From Voacanga thouarsii (lineage: Eukaryota; Streptophyta; Magnoliopsida; Gentianales; Apocynaceae): a stretch of 64,000 nt of DNA. The translations under genes were made by a program, and so were the position numbers. This document shows positions 11,943-23,441 of the stretch, piece by piece. Each line of letters starts with the position of its first letter. Within the stretch, counting starts at the first letter, position 1. Location of the stretch: positions 372,001 through 436,000 of the forward strand of contig JANUWF010002208.1 in the NCBI GenBank assembly GCA_026120185.1, in the 5' to 3' direction. Under the pieces are notes generated by a model. That model was not told the DNA's origin and searched no databases. It was given only the letters and a program-made list of their open reading frames with translations.

Positions 11943-12332
11943 CTTATTTTTCTTGGTCTTACTTTGGTCTTACTAAAAGGATTTAAGGTGAGTTGGTCAT
12001 TCTAGAAGCTTTTAGGCTTTCATAGAACTTAAAAGAACCTTGTAGAATATCCTAGAAAATTTTAGAACCATGTAGAAGCTTGTAGGAATCCTTAAAACTT
12101 CTCAAGATTAATATATTTGCTAACCTTGCGTGGCCATGCATAATTATAGTTAACTTGCCCTAATCTAGTTTAACTTAATTAATCTTAGTCAAATGAAGTC
12201 TAAGAGTGGTCTAACTTAGTCAAGAATATCATGCTTGTGGGCCATCTTCATTTATTTCTTGCGAGCCCCCTAAATTATCTTTGTAGATAATATGATATAG
12301 CTATGATATTTATGATATTAATGGTATTATAC

Positions 12333-12358
12333 ACACACACACACACACACACACACAT
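12333..12358. repeat. (CA)n microsatellite
   Basis: About thirteen CA units within AT-rich DNA of N1. Confidence 0.9.
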
Positions 12359-12663
12359 AATAATAGTAAGAATAATATGATAATTCAATATAAATATTGG
12401 GTATAATAATACTATAATTTAATATTGCCAAGAGATTTTTGTATTAAATAATAAATATAAAATAATAGTAATGGTTATAGAATAATAGCGATAATGAAAT
12501 AAAATATAAAATAACAGTAATAATAATATTATTAATTTGTGGCCTTAATAATACTATTAATAATAGAAAAAGAAAAATATATCATTAATTCCTTTTATAT
12601 TTATTCTTATTTTAAACAAGTTTACCCTACGTAAATCCTTTATATAAGGCGGGTTATTACAAT

Positions 12664-12725
12664 GTCAGCATGCTCAACGTGTGGTATTCTGACCGGCAGC
12701 ATGCTTAACGTGTGGCATTCTGACC
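12664..12725. repeat. Two-unit tandem repeat in S1
   Basis: CAGCATGCTCAACGTGTGG, followed by an ATTCTGACC stretch, occurs twice with few changes. A third, looser copy of AACGTGTGG follows at about 12748. S2 holds only the looser single form (25660-25730). Confidence 0.7.
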
Positions 12726-13242
12726 ATTATATTGTTATCGGGCCCAACGTGTGGTACCATGGCTATCTCTTTGAGTGGTTGTATTTATTGTGCACATGTA
12801 TGTTTTGGGAAAGCAAAACACTACTCTTCATTTAAGACATTTATTTAATGCTTACCAGCACTTTCTCTTATGAAACTTTTCCAACTTGCATACATGAACT
12901 GTTTTACCTAAAACACTCAAAGCATGCACGGGCTTACTGAGATTTTTATCTCACCACCATTTATACCATGTTTTCAGGTCGATCCTACTATGAAGGTTAT
13001 TAGCTAGATTGTTGCCCATGATTTTGAAGACCCTTTGTTATTTTGCTTATGGATTGCTTTTGGGAGATTGTAGCAGACAATAATTTTTGAACTTGTTCAT
13101 GTATTATTGGATTATAATAAGTTTAATTTTTAAATAATTCTTTTATTTTATTTTATGTGACCTAGTTATAAAAACCCCTTGTCCTCTAGATAGGACAATA
13201 TCCCTGGCCCAATGGGCCTAGGTAGTGGGGTGTTGCACACAA

Positions 13243-13302
13243 TTTATTCAATTTAATAAAAATTTGAAATCTTTCTTACATAGTGTTATAGTAGGGTATA
13301 TA
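13243..13302 (-). other. Strip of older DNA between S1 and S2
   Basis: About 60 bp separate the two target duplications. It is AT-rich and includes TATATATA (minus-strand CCTATATATACCC). Removing S1 and S2 joins 7019 to this strip and then to 26190, probably the original LTR of element T. Confidence 0.45.
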
Positions 13303-13524
13303 TAGGCTGTGAAACCCTAACTAAAACCAACCCTAGAGTATTTTTTTTGCATGCATAAATATATTTTTGTATGATTTTATGTGCTTTAGATTTGTGATTT
13401 GTAGACTAGAATGCTTAATTGTGCTTATTGAGTAGGAAGGGCAAAATGATAATTTTACTTGAGAAGGAAATAGGGAGATAGCTTGAGGGTTAAATAGGAA
13501 AAATATTTGGGAGAGAAAATAAGA

Positions 13525-13605
13525 ACAAGAGTTATTGTAGTTTAGTGGTTAGAGCTTTGGAATAAATCCTTGAGGTCTTAAGTTCAAATTCCATCATTTA
13601 AGTTT
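13525..13605 (+). repeat. tRNA-like segment in S2
   Basis: TAGTTTAGTGGTTAGAG (A-box-like) and TTAAGTTCAAATTCC (B-box-like) stand at the same position as in S1. It is more decayed than the S1 copy. Confidence 0.5.
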
Positions 13606-15196
13606 TAGCATAATTAAATTTTATTTTTGATAGGTAGGCTATTTTCGGCCTTACATGCCTTAGGGAGAATTAGGAGTGTTATCCTAGGGAAGACATGAAA
13701 GGAATGTCCTAATTCCACTCTTGTGCCCTACAAAAATCCCTAAGTGATTCATACCCTTTTTGTTCTCTAACTTACCTTAATTCTTGACCAATTAAGTTGC
13801 TCAATTTATTCAAGCCATTTTATTTCCAGAAAATTCTAGCAAGCTTCCTTGATCTTGGAGTTTCGAAATTACCTATGGGAGGGCAGCATATTGGCCGAAA
13901 ATGGGGAAGAGTTATGGAAGGTTCCCAAGAGAATTAATCTCCATGGTTGAACCTTCAAACTCCACCCTATGAGTGATCATCTTCTTCTCGTAGCAAACTA
14001 GAAATTTTTCCAGCTTCTTGATCAATTCAATTGTCGAAACCTTTAGCCATCTCTCCCTCTCAAATACTGCCAGAAAAATAACCAATTTACTCAACTTGAA
14101 GACTGAAAACTTCAGCCAAAATCGGACTGTACAAAAGCTGTGCAAACCAAAAAAATCCTTGGACAGTTTTCGTAGCTTGGTGAGCCAAGAACCAAGCTGT
14201 TTCTTCCACCTTTCAAACTAGCAATTCAACCCTGTCTTTCCTCCATAAAGAAGGCTGGAAACCAGCCTTAAAGGACCCTCCAATACCCCTTCAAACCTTC
14301 TACAAGTTGGCTGAAGCATTGCAAAAATATTTGCACAGAAATTCCAGCAAGCCATGCACAAAAAAAAAACTAACCAGAAATTCCATCTTTGTTTCTTCTT
14401 CACCCTTGTCTGAAACTTACTCCATTTTCTCTATAAAACCAAACTTAGTCAGCCATGAACTGAGATTCATCATCTTCTCCATTGGTCTGCTTGAATGAAG
14501 CTCCATGACTGCTCCTAAAATCCCTCCATCAATCACTACAATCAAACTATCGATTGGAGTCCAAAATTCCAGTAAATTATTCCAGCAAACTTCTATGGAT
14601 TAAGCCTCAACTATCCAGAAAATTCCTTCACCATTGCACCCCATCATTCGAGCACTCTATAGCACTTGCAAGCATCATTCATCTTAGCAAATTCCTAGCC
14701 AAACAGTCGGCCATTGAAGCTCTCCAAAGACCTTCACCAACCGAGATATTCCTACCATATTTGCTCCCTAATTCACTCCCTAAATTACTCCACTTTGAAT
14801 TTCAAACAACCAGCTTTCCTTTTCTCCCAAATCTGAGAATTCAATTACCAGAATTCTCCAATCCATTCGGCCACCCTTCCCAAGCAAAATTTCAGCCAGC
14901 TTTCTTCTATTCTCTCCACTCTCTCTAAATCTCCAAGAACACCAAGAACACACACCACCATTCTCCACGCCTAAGACCACCCTAAACCCCTTCAATCTTC
15001 AAAAACTCCATATCACACCTACTCATCCTCTTGAATCCATTTCTACAATTTATAACATCAAACACTAAATTCAAGATTTTACTTTCGAATAAAAAATTAG
15101 AATTTTCATTGAAGGCTCAAGAACACTCTCAAGGTAAGCATGAACGATTATGTTCATCTTCCTTCCTCTTCAACCGTTAACGAAATATACTAATAA

Positions 15197-15200
<4 letters not shown>
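13606..15200. other. Non-coding body of S2, left part
   Basis: It is colinear with S1 7346-8906. The longest frame (14554-14928) has no protein-like pattern and is not kept open in S1. No gene is visible. Confidence 0.6.

Positions 15201-15266
<66 letters not shown>
15201..15266. repeat. (TC)33 microsatellite in S2
   Basis: A perfect dinucleotide run, the counterpart of the S1 tract at 8907-8969. Frames through it (Ser-Leu or Arg-Glu repeats) are artefacts. Confidence 0.95.
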
Positions 15267-15269
<3 letters not shown>

Positions 15270-16007
15270 CGAATGGTTACTCCAACCATGGCCATTGTTA
15301 TTCTTTCTCTTTGGACGGATCAACCTTTCCAAGTGTGAGGATTCTTTTGAAACTTCTTCAAGGTAGTCATCATTCAAGTAAATCTCTTCAATCTTCTCTT
15401 TAAATTCGAGATTCATGTCTCTTGGATGTAGTTGGATAAGGATGGAATATATTTGGAGATTAAGTATGTGTTTATATGATGGAGTTGGGATTGAAGCATG
15501 AGAATGAATGTGTTTATATGATGGAGTTAGGATTGATGCATGAGGATGATTGGTCTTGGTTGAATTTTATGATGTTTTAGGATTTGTTGTATGTCTTCAT
15601 GTCATGAGTAATATGAATGAATAAGCATGATAGATATTATGTCACCTTTAGTGAATAGGGTTTTATGATCGTGTGTCCATGTTGAAGCCATAACTATGAA
15701 TATGTTTAGTGGAGTTTGGTTCATGTGTTGGTAGATTTGGATCTATGCTTTTATTCATGATTTGGATGGTTTGTTGATTGGTGTAGAGTGCATTTTCATA
15801 TTTATGGATAGCAATAGGAATTATGATCATGCCCTTGTTGTTCCTAGACTATTTAAGTTAGCCAATTTGATTTCATTAATAAAAATTAATACTATATTCC
15901 TACTAGTGATTTCGAAAACCCTAGGAAAATGTGGATTTGGACTATCATATGAAATAATGATATTTTAACCAAATAAATGGTACCTTTTATTAAAATTAAA
16001 ATATAAA

Positions 16008-16043
<36 letters not shown>

Positions 16044-16264
16044 CATTAAATAAAGCATTTGTGTATAAATAATCATAATAGGCAAAATATTAATTTTATA
16101 AGTCATATATTCATAAATACTATTAAAATTTATTATCTTTTAGTCAAGACATATTAAAATTTTACTTATTATTAATTTTAATTACCAATTATTTTCTAAC
16201 CATTAGTTATTATAAATCATTATTTTAAATAATATCATCTAGGACCTAGGACCTTTTATCAAAT
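15267..16264. other. S2 body up to element A, including a (TA)n run
   Basis: Non-coding LTR sequence colinear with S1. A TA run sits at 16013-16041. The first copy of A's target duplication, AAACC, is at 16265-16269. Confidence 0.6.
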
Positions 16265-16269
16265 AAACC

Positions 16270-17719
16270 TGATGCGTTCAGACTTGGGTATAAAAATCAT
16301 ACAAAATTAAGCACATTCCCAATCAAGTTCAAATTAAAATGTTAAACCCAAATCACACATATGAGCAAGCATACTCATCATTAACTGAGCATAGGGTTTA
16401 AACAAGTGTTGATCCTCAAGGAATAAGTAGACATTAATTACCCTTCTTTCATTATTTAACTGACTCAATAAAGTGAAAAACAAATAAAAAGAAAATTAAA
16501 AAGGAAAATAAAAATAAAAAATATGTATATATCAAGGATGTAGATTTATGTAACTCAAGCCATTGTTTAAACAAACATGATCTTAAAAAACTTAACCATT
16601 ATCATAACCAATCATTCTCTTAGCACTATGAAGGATGAAGGTAGACTCACTTTGATAGTCAATCCATGAAATCACTATCTTCTAGATAAATTAGAATCAC
16701 TTAATCCGTCTCAACTAATTATCCAAAAAACGCACTAAACACAATCCTTAATTAAATTCCCTTGGACTCGGCGAATTTAAAACATGAAATTAATCAATGA
16801 ACCCTTGCTCTCGGAAGACATCAATTAATCTTCAATTACCAGTTCTTAAACAATTAACCCCCTTTGGTCCAGTAAGTCAATTGCTAACAGAATATAAAAC
16901 TAATAAATCGAAACACCCATCACCCCCCTTTGGTCCAACAAGTTAATGGATAGAATCAACTAACTAATCTCATAATAAGCATAAGTAATTGAATACCAAG
17001 AATAATAACTAATTAATCAAAAGATCAAATAACTCTAGAAATCATGAATATCTAAAACAATGTCGAACTACAATAAAATAATTAACATATCATTGTTCAA
17101 GAAAAAGAAAAGAAAGTAAAAGAAAGAACTCATAGACAAGCCTCCTTCTTCTTCCTTTGAAAACCTTCTTGTACAACCCTCCTTGAACTTTGAAGAATTC
17201 TCCTTGGACTGAGTGATTTTCTATGATAATCAATGAATTCTCCTCTTTTCCCTTGCGTTTTCCATCTATTTATAGGCTTAAGAGGTGCCTAAACTCGTAG
17301 GCATAAAGTTCTTGGCCGAGTAGAAGTTTGAAGCTACTAAAACTCTTCAGATTTCCAAAAACGCATAAAAAGATCGCAGCACCGCCTCAGGGACAGACCA
17401 CAGCCGACGCCGCCTTGGTCCTTTGGAGCCGGTTCCGCCTTGGTTTTGTTTCTCCACTCGTCCGCCGATTTTTCTCCGAATTGTGCGCATACGTTCCAGA
17501 GTGCAGCTGGCGCCGGTTCCAGCATTGCAGCCGGCGCCGTCTCTGCTCTGCTTCGTGACGATTTTGCTTTGTTTTACCCAAAATCCTGAAGTAATGACCA
17601 AAATACATTTGCAATGGTAAAATCTCAAATTTAAAAGAATATGACCAGTTATTTTACAAAATGTATTACAAAAGAGCCTCAAATAACTAGGCAAAATATA
17701 ACCAATTTAGCTCCTATCA
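16270..17719 (-). repeat. 3' LTR of element A
   Basis: On the minus strand it starts TGATAGGAGC and ends AACGCATCA (1450 bp). Its TATA box is at 17266-17276 (CCTATAAATAG on the minus strand). The GC-rich GGCGCC block lies at about 17380-17550. Confidence 0.95.
17266..17276 (-). promoter_or_regulatory. TATA box, 3' LTR of A
   Basis: CCTATAAATAG on the minus strand, intact here. The matching site in the 5' LTR (24439-24449) reads CCTTTAAATAG and is damaged. Confidence 0.7.
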
Positions 17720-17737
17720 CATTCCCCCACACTTAAC
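17720..17737 (-). promoter_or_regulatory. Polypurine tract of A
   Basis: On the minus strand this is AAGTGTGGGGGAATG directly before the 3' LTR. It primes plus-strand DNA in LTR elements. Confidence 0.8.
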
Positions 17738-19530
17738 TATTTACTTGTCCTTAAGCAAAGTATCAAGAACAAGTAGGAAAAACACAAGGTTTTAATCACT
17801 CAATCAATTCCAAAACCATATCTTCAATGCTTTCTTTATTTGTGAACATAGAACATATGATACTAAATCTTTCACAGCCAATGCAAGACTTGTGTAGTGA
17901 TAAATGACTTAGTAGAACCATCTCAATACTTTACAATATTCTCAAACCATTGGAAAGAAGTTAGTTCAAAAAGAGTATGCATCCCATATGCTTACTTTTC
18001 ATACACTCTCTCTACTAATTCGAGACATATCATGATTCTACTTAGATCAAGTAGGACTTTTAAGCTTGTAATGTAAGGCTAAAGATTTGTAATGTGGCTT
18101 AGCAAACGAAGGATATAGGAACATCAAAAGTCAAAGAAGAACTGAGAGTAAGCAAGAAAAGGATAACCAAGATAAACCTATAATTCCCAACTCTTCTTGC
18201 TCTCCTATTCCACGAAATAATCAAACCATAACCTTATATAACAACCCTTATGTATTTCAAGCAAATCCTGCATTTTTTCTCTTTTTCTTTCAACTCTTCT
18301 CATCATCAACTCTTTTCCTCACAAGATCACTCAATTTTTCCAGCAATGGTGTCAAGTGCTTTATATGAACTTACTTTTACAATTTACTCAACATCCCTTT
18401 TGTGATCTTTTCCATTCTTTTTTTCCATTGCTTGTTCAATTCTCTCCTCTTTTGTTTTCACTGCTGCTATTCTTTTCTTTTTCACTCACTTTTCTTTCTA
18501 GCAGCTTATTGTTTTCTCTTTTTACTTCCACTCTTTTCTTTTCTTCTTTCTCATCTTTTTCAGCTCACCATTCTTTTCTTTCTCAATTTTTTTCAACTTC
18601 TTCCTTCCATTCCACTTCCTTTCTTTTCCTAGCTCCACTTGTAATTGATCCATGACTGAGAGTAACAAGTCATGATCTCCATCCCTGCATTTTTTCCAAC
18701 ATCCATATACTTTTATCCTTCAAGAGCATAAAGATTTGGAAATTATACAAACTCTCAGCACAAGGAATGAACAAAATATCGTGACGGGTTTTAAAGAAAG
18801 AAATCACCAATTTAGGCTCAAAATATGCACTAGGGATAATATAACAATAGGTAAGCTTGAAAAGCTCAAACTATCCAAAGAAGGCCTATTACTGTCATCC
18901 CTACGTTAACTCATGAATGTCTTTCTTATTTCGTCTCGAGAGGTATTCAAGTAAATTCTAGAATGTTCCATGAATTTTAGAGAAAAATAGGTTTAAGAAA
19001 AATGCACAGCATTGGATCAAGAACTACTTCATCCAAGTGAGTGCAAAAAGTCATGCATAAGCCATCAATGACCTAGAACATATGCTCTATAATCCATCAT
19101 AAAGACATGCACTAAAAAAAATAGATTGAAATTGAAAAATTTTAAAAAATTTGAAAAATCCCGCATGCAAGAATATGTATAGAAGAATTGTCAATCAAAC
19201 CACTCCCCCACACTTAAACTGGATATTGTCCTCAATGACCAAATAAATATAACCAAAACAACCAATACTATGGGACCAAGCAAAATAAAGGAGAAGAGAT
19301 AGGAAAAACAAACTTCCATTCATTGTGGCGTACAAGAGCTGAATGCATGAAGAGGGAGGTAGCATCAACATACCTAAAAACAAAAGAAAATACCAAAACA
19401 TAATAACTACAAAAGAAAATAAAGCAAAGACAAATGAAATAGAGAGACAACGAAAGGAAAGCCAAACTCAGTAAAACAAAAACATGAAAAAAGAAAGGAA
19501 ACAAAAACAAAAGTGAGCAAGAACGCATCA
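17738..19530 (-). other. 3' non-coding region of A
   Basis: It corresponds to B 38467-40312 and C 735-2335. It holds a purine tract (18436-18632, pyrimidine on plus) and the internal polypurine-like motif at 19202-19240. No gene is credible; frames in the tract are low-complexity. Confidence 0.7.
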
Positions 19531-20747
19531 TCAATCCTCCGCAGCATTATCATCCTCATCCTCCTCCTCATCGATGAGTGTAGAGGGGCCTGCACCATCA
19601 TGTGGCCTAGGAGGTTGCTGCCTCAACTCAGTCAACTACTGCTCCATGGTAGCTTGCCGTCATGCCATATCTTCCATAGTACCCTGCAAGCGTAGGAGCA
19701 CCTCCATTTGCTGGTCGAGGCGCCCCAATATGGTGGTCTCAAAGTCCATCAGGGAATGGGACTGAGAACGGCTAGCTCTAGTACGTGCCGGTGGTGGTGG
19801 CTGCTCTTCCTCCACTGTAGGTGGCTTTTCCTGACCGGGATGTTGGACCTCGAACGGAGTGAGCCATTTCTTCAACTCCGGGCTGTATTTGTATCTGCAA
19901 CTCATAAGAGTGTACTCAGTGACCATATCGTGCTCAGTGGTAGCCTCCATAAGTTCTCCCTTAAGACTCACCCCAAAGTCCTTTAGAATCTTCATTATAA
20001 CCAAGGGAAAAACAAAGGCTTTTGTGGAGAGACGGTGATGAACAACCTCCCTAATAGATTGGATTATCAAATGAGTAAGAGGAATAGGTAATGTGTTCAC
20101 CATCCGGTGTAGAATATAAGTGTCAATAAGCCTAGTTTCATTAAAACCACTAGCACGGGGAACAACATTAAACCCAAACATGTACACCAACGCACGAAAG
20201 TTGGCTGCCAAGTCATTGTTGGAATAAAAACTATTAGCTTGGAAGGCATTATGCTTATATAAGCTTAGGGTTGCTCGCGTCCTCCTAACATCCCAATTTG
20301 GACCCGAAAGAATCTTTTGATTATTCACATCAATCCCTTGCCAAGTATCATCGTCATAAATCTGGAGGATGTGAGATAATTGGTTTTGAGTGATGATAAT
20401 AGGAATTCCTTTCACTTTTGTTTCAATATGCGGGAGATGTTTATTACCCTTAACCGTCATGTTAGCATAGAATTCCTTAACAAAAACGGGGCAAAACTTC
20501 CCTTTCAATTGCACATGGATCCCCAACCTAGTCGTCTAAACATCATTCCTAATTTAAATGACCGGTCTAAGGTGGGGGAGAAAGTACGCTCAACAATAAT
20601 CTTGTTTGAAGCTCTCCCTCTATACCATTCCTCACAAGAGGCATCGACAAACTCAGTAGGCCTAAGAGATAAGAGATCAACAAAGGATGGAACTGAGGAC
20701 AAGGAAGGTCTCGCCCTTTTAGATGGTTGACTCCTCGCTCTAGACAT
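19531..20747 (-). pseudogene. Second ORF of family I: Athila ORF1 / putative plant transposon protein-like
   Basis: About 400 codons in the original form, starting MSRARSQPSKRARP. Conserved blocks include SCEEWYRGRASNKI, KEFYANMTVKGNKHLPHIET, NSFYSNNDLAANFRALVY, RLIDTYILHRMVNTLPIPL and KKWLTPFE. There follow a proline-rich linker, a heptad-like QQMEVLLRLQGTM segment and an acidic tail EEEDEDDNAAED. The FYANM and FRALVY blocks resemble the plant ATHILA ORF-1 / putative plant transposon protein domain, from memory. Function is unknown. There is a one-base deletion near 20520, and stops near 19658 and 19635. Element B carries a homologue with the same layout, roughly 84% identical over 160 residues by eye. 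Confidence 0.75.
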
Positions 20748-20753
20748 GGTCAC

Positions 20754-21770
20754 AGAAGGAATGGAATACTAAGAAGAGAGAACAGGTATGCTCAATCACT
20801 TAAGAGAGTATAGCTACCCCTACACGAATATATCTCAAATTTCACACAACCCTCAACTAAGCTCACAATCCACAAGCCATAACTCCTTCAATGTATATCA
20901 ACTCCAACACCTAATTCAATCAACCACTTTCACCCAATGCAATACAACCTACACAATGCATGTAAAAGTCCATTGTAAAGCATAACTTGTGCTGATATTC
21001 TCAAAGCATGCTAGTAAACATGATCGTGTGAATGAAGGCAATGGTATTATGTGATCAATAATGCAATTTCAATAGATTCAAGTATCACCAATAACCATAA
21101 TTCTAGCCCGAGCTATATGAATTCTTGAATGATGACAAGCATGAATCAAGTAATGCAGGTTCAATACTCCTAAGGTAATCCAATGAATGAAACTCAAGTA
21201 GGAATGCACAATCATAGAATATATAATTCCCAATTTTCATTAAAAACCATCCCTATAATGAGAAAAAATCAACTCCATCAATTTAACCATAGGACTTAAA
21301 TAAAAATCATACATTTAGGCTCTTATATGCACGGGCAAGCAAAAGATGCAAGCTTTTTACAAAAATCTACTCCGTTTGCTTATGGATTGAATGTGCTATT
21401 GTTGTGAAAAATCAAAGCTTTTGATGTGTTTGATCCGTAGGATCAATAAAAAAGAAGATAAGAGATGTTATGGAAGTGTTTGGAAGTTGAAAAATCAAAC
21501 TTTGGGCAGTAATATATGTGAAGCCAGTGCGGGTTTGAGAGATTTTGCGAGGGAGAAGGGAGGTTTTGAAGAAAAAATGGCTAAAATGGCCCTTTAATGA
21601 TGTTCTTCCCGACAGGAACCGGCACCGGCCCGGCTCTGTTCTGTCCGGTTCAATTTTTATTTTTTTTTAATCAACATGCAAAAACACACGGATGCTGAAT
21701 GAAAAATACTATAAATTAAAAATTATCCTCAACACAAAACAAAATGTAAAGAAAAGAGAAAAGAACTGCT
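20754..21770 (-). other. Spacer between gag and second ORF of A
   Basis: Non-coding, colinear with B 36189-37266. A short GC-rich island with CCGGCACCGG sits at about 21606-21650, like the LTR GGCGCC block. Confidence 0.6.
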
Positions 21771-23145
21771 TCAAGGTTTTCCACGGTTGTGATCCTGTGG
21801 ATTTTCTTCCGTATTCCTTGGTAGTGTTCCCGCTTGACGATCCCCCATAAGTTTGGCTAGTTGACCAATCTGGTTTTCTAAATTGCGCATGAAAGCCTCT
21901 AGGTTCCTTGTTGTCGTATCGACTCCTTGGAACTTAGCCTCTGTGGTACTTACCAATTGGCCAATCAATTCTTCCAATGGTGATTTTTGAGGTGCTGCCG
22001 TGGTGTTTATGGAGTTTGGATTTCTTTGGGTATCTCCAAAATTGAAAGAACTTTGCCTAGGTGGATTCCCATTACTCCAAGAGAAATTAGGGTAATTTCT
22101 CCAGCCAGGATTATAGGTAGAGCTATATGGATTGTTACTTGGCCGGACATTATCTGCGAAGGCTGCTTGTTCTGAAGCTTCTTGGAGTGACCCCATCTTT
22201 TGGCATTCATGATTGGGGTGCCCTTCTCTACATAAATCACAGTTGACGTTTAACACTTGGCCTTGAGGCATCACCAACTGCTCCATCTTTTAGGTTAAGG
22301 CGTCTACCTTAGCCTCTAATACTGCCACATCATCTACTTTGTGTACTCCTTACATACGAGCCTTTGACCTCACTTCCCCAAGAATAGTTATTAGAAGCCA
22401 TATTTTCAATAAGCTCAAATACATGTTCTGGGGTCTTATGGTTGATGGAACCTTCTGCAGAAGAGTCCACCACTTGTCGTGTTGCCAACGTGAGGCCATT
22501 CAAGAAGATAAGCATTTGCATCCCCAACTCGAATCCGTGGAGTGGGCATTTTTTTAACATTTCCTTAAATCTCTCCCAACTCTCATATAACTGTTCAGAA
22601 TCTAGTTGTTGGAAGGCGAAGATTTCATTCCTAAGCTTGGCTGTCCTAACTGGAGGGAAATATTTGGCCAAAAATTTTTCAGCTAAGGCATTCCAAGTTG
22701 TGATGGAACCTGTAGGTAAAGACTTTAACCACGATTTAGCTCTATTTCTCAAGGAAAAGGGAAAAGGACATAATTTAATGGCATCTTCAGAAACACCATT
22801 CATCTTGAAGGTGTCACGAATCTCAAGAAAACTGGCTAAATGAGCATTGGGATCCTCTTCCGGTAACCCATCAAATTGAACCGTATTCTGCACCATTTGA
22901 ATAATATTGGGTTTTATTTCAAAATTGTTGGCATCTACCCTAGGTCTAGTGATACTCGAGCCTAAGCCCGAGATTGCGGGTTTCACAAAGTCGTCCATAA
23001 CTCTCCTATCATTCCCAGCATTGTTCTGTTGAGTACCATCCATCTCGACAATTAGACTCATTTGAATTGTTCGGTGACTTTTTGTTAACGTCCTCTCGAT
23101 TTCAGGGTTAAAATCGACTATCTCGTTATTGGATTTTCGGGTCAT
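21771..23145 (-). pseudogene. gag: Gag of family I (element A)
   Basis: It starts MTRKSNNEIVDFNPEIERT at 23145. A 271-codon open stretch holds the retrotransposon gag core: [20 protein letters not shown], then [20 protein letters not shown], then the LRNEIFAFQQLDSEQLYESW block, and INHKTPEHVFELIENMASNN. A frameshift near 22350 and one stop precede the rest (22286-21771), which has the Athila-type zinc knuckle CDLCREGHPNHEC (C-X2-C-X3-H-X4-C) and the LENQIGQLAKLMGDRQAGTL stretch. The ORF ends in NTEENPQDHNRGKP, just before the point where Athila polyproteins go on to ITLRSGKEL and protease. Confidence 0.92.
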
Positions 23146-23415
23146 GTACCAAGGGTAATACCTAAGAAAACAATAAGCAAGTTTAGAGATATAATTAATG
23201 GTTAAAATAACATAAATATAGGGTTACAAAGTTAGTAATTCAAACTCAGTCTAAGTTAGTTGGTTAAGTTAGGTTAGGTTACAAGGTTATACAAGAATAC
23301 ATGAAATACAAAAGATAGCACCATTTTACAGAAAGAACGAATATACATATTTACCTATTGACATATTTACATATTTACATAGTTAAATCAACAAAATCCG
23401 AGTTTTCATGCTATT

Positions 23416-23435
23416 GTTCCCCTGCAACAGTGCCA
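23416..23435 (-). promoter_or_regulatory. Primer binding site of A (tRNA-Asp type)
   Basis: On the minus strand it reads TGGCACTGTTGCAGGGGAAC, five bases after the 5' LTR. The family form in B and F is TGGCGCCATTGC, close to the complement of the plant tRNA-Asp 3' end used by Athila elements (TGGCGCCGTTGCCGGGGA, from memory). Confidence 0.8.
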
Positions 23436-23441
23436 AAAACT

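Larger units (their letters stand above)
10550..12661 (-). mobile_element. N1: LTR nested in S1 (left border uncertain)
   Basis: The right border on the minus strand starts TGTAATAACCCGCC, a usual gypsy LTR start. S2 has no corresponding sequence, so this is an insertion. A minus-strand TATA box, CTATATAAATAGG, lies at about 11931-11942, followed downstream by a purine-rich leader and a splice-donor-like AAGGTAAGAG. I could not fix the left end or a target duplication (ATGTC at 12662-12666 would be one side). S1 also lacks about 340 bp present in S2 here, so a deletion may accompany the insertion. Confidence 0.6.
7020..13237 (-). mobile_element. S1: solo LTR of a long-LTR gypsy-type family, with a nested LTR
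   Basis: On the minus strand it reads TGCAACACCCCACTACC ... GGTTTCACA, so it has the TG..CA ends of an LTR. It is flanked by CACAG (7015-7019) and CACAA (13238-13242), a near-perfect 5-bp target duplication. It aligns along its length with S2 (13308-26184), with the same tRNA-like segment, the same CT microsatellite and the same ends. Without the nested LTR N1 it is about 4.1 kb, long even for Tekay-type LTRs. No internal region or second LTR follows, hence solo. Strand is set by the ends only. Confidence 0.75.

Noticed and set aside
14554..14928. A 124-codon frame as a gene in S2
   Set aside because: It has no domain pattern and the homologous sequence in S1 is not open.
15150..15416. Ser-Leu and Arg-Glu repeat proteins on both strands
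   Set aside because: They are artefacts of the (TC)33 run.
17328..17694. Several overlapping frames on both strands with Arg/Ala/Pro-rich translations
   Set aside because: They lie in the GC-rich GGCGCC block of A's LTR; lack of stops there follows from base composition.
18356..18655. Hydrophobic Phe/Leu/Ser-rich frames that look like membrane proteins
   Set aside because: They come from the pyrimidine side of the family purine tract, and the same region in B and C has no such frame.
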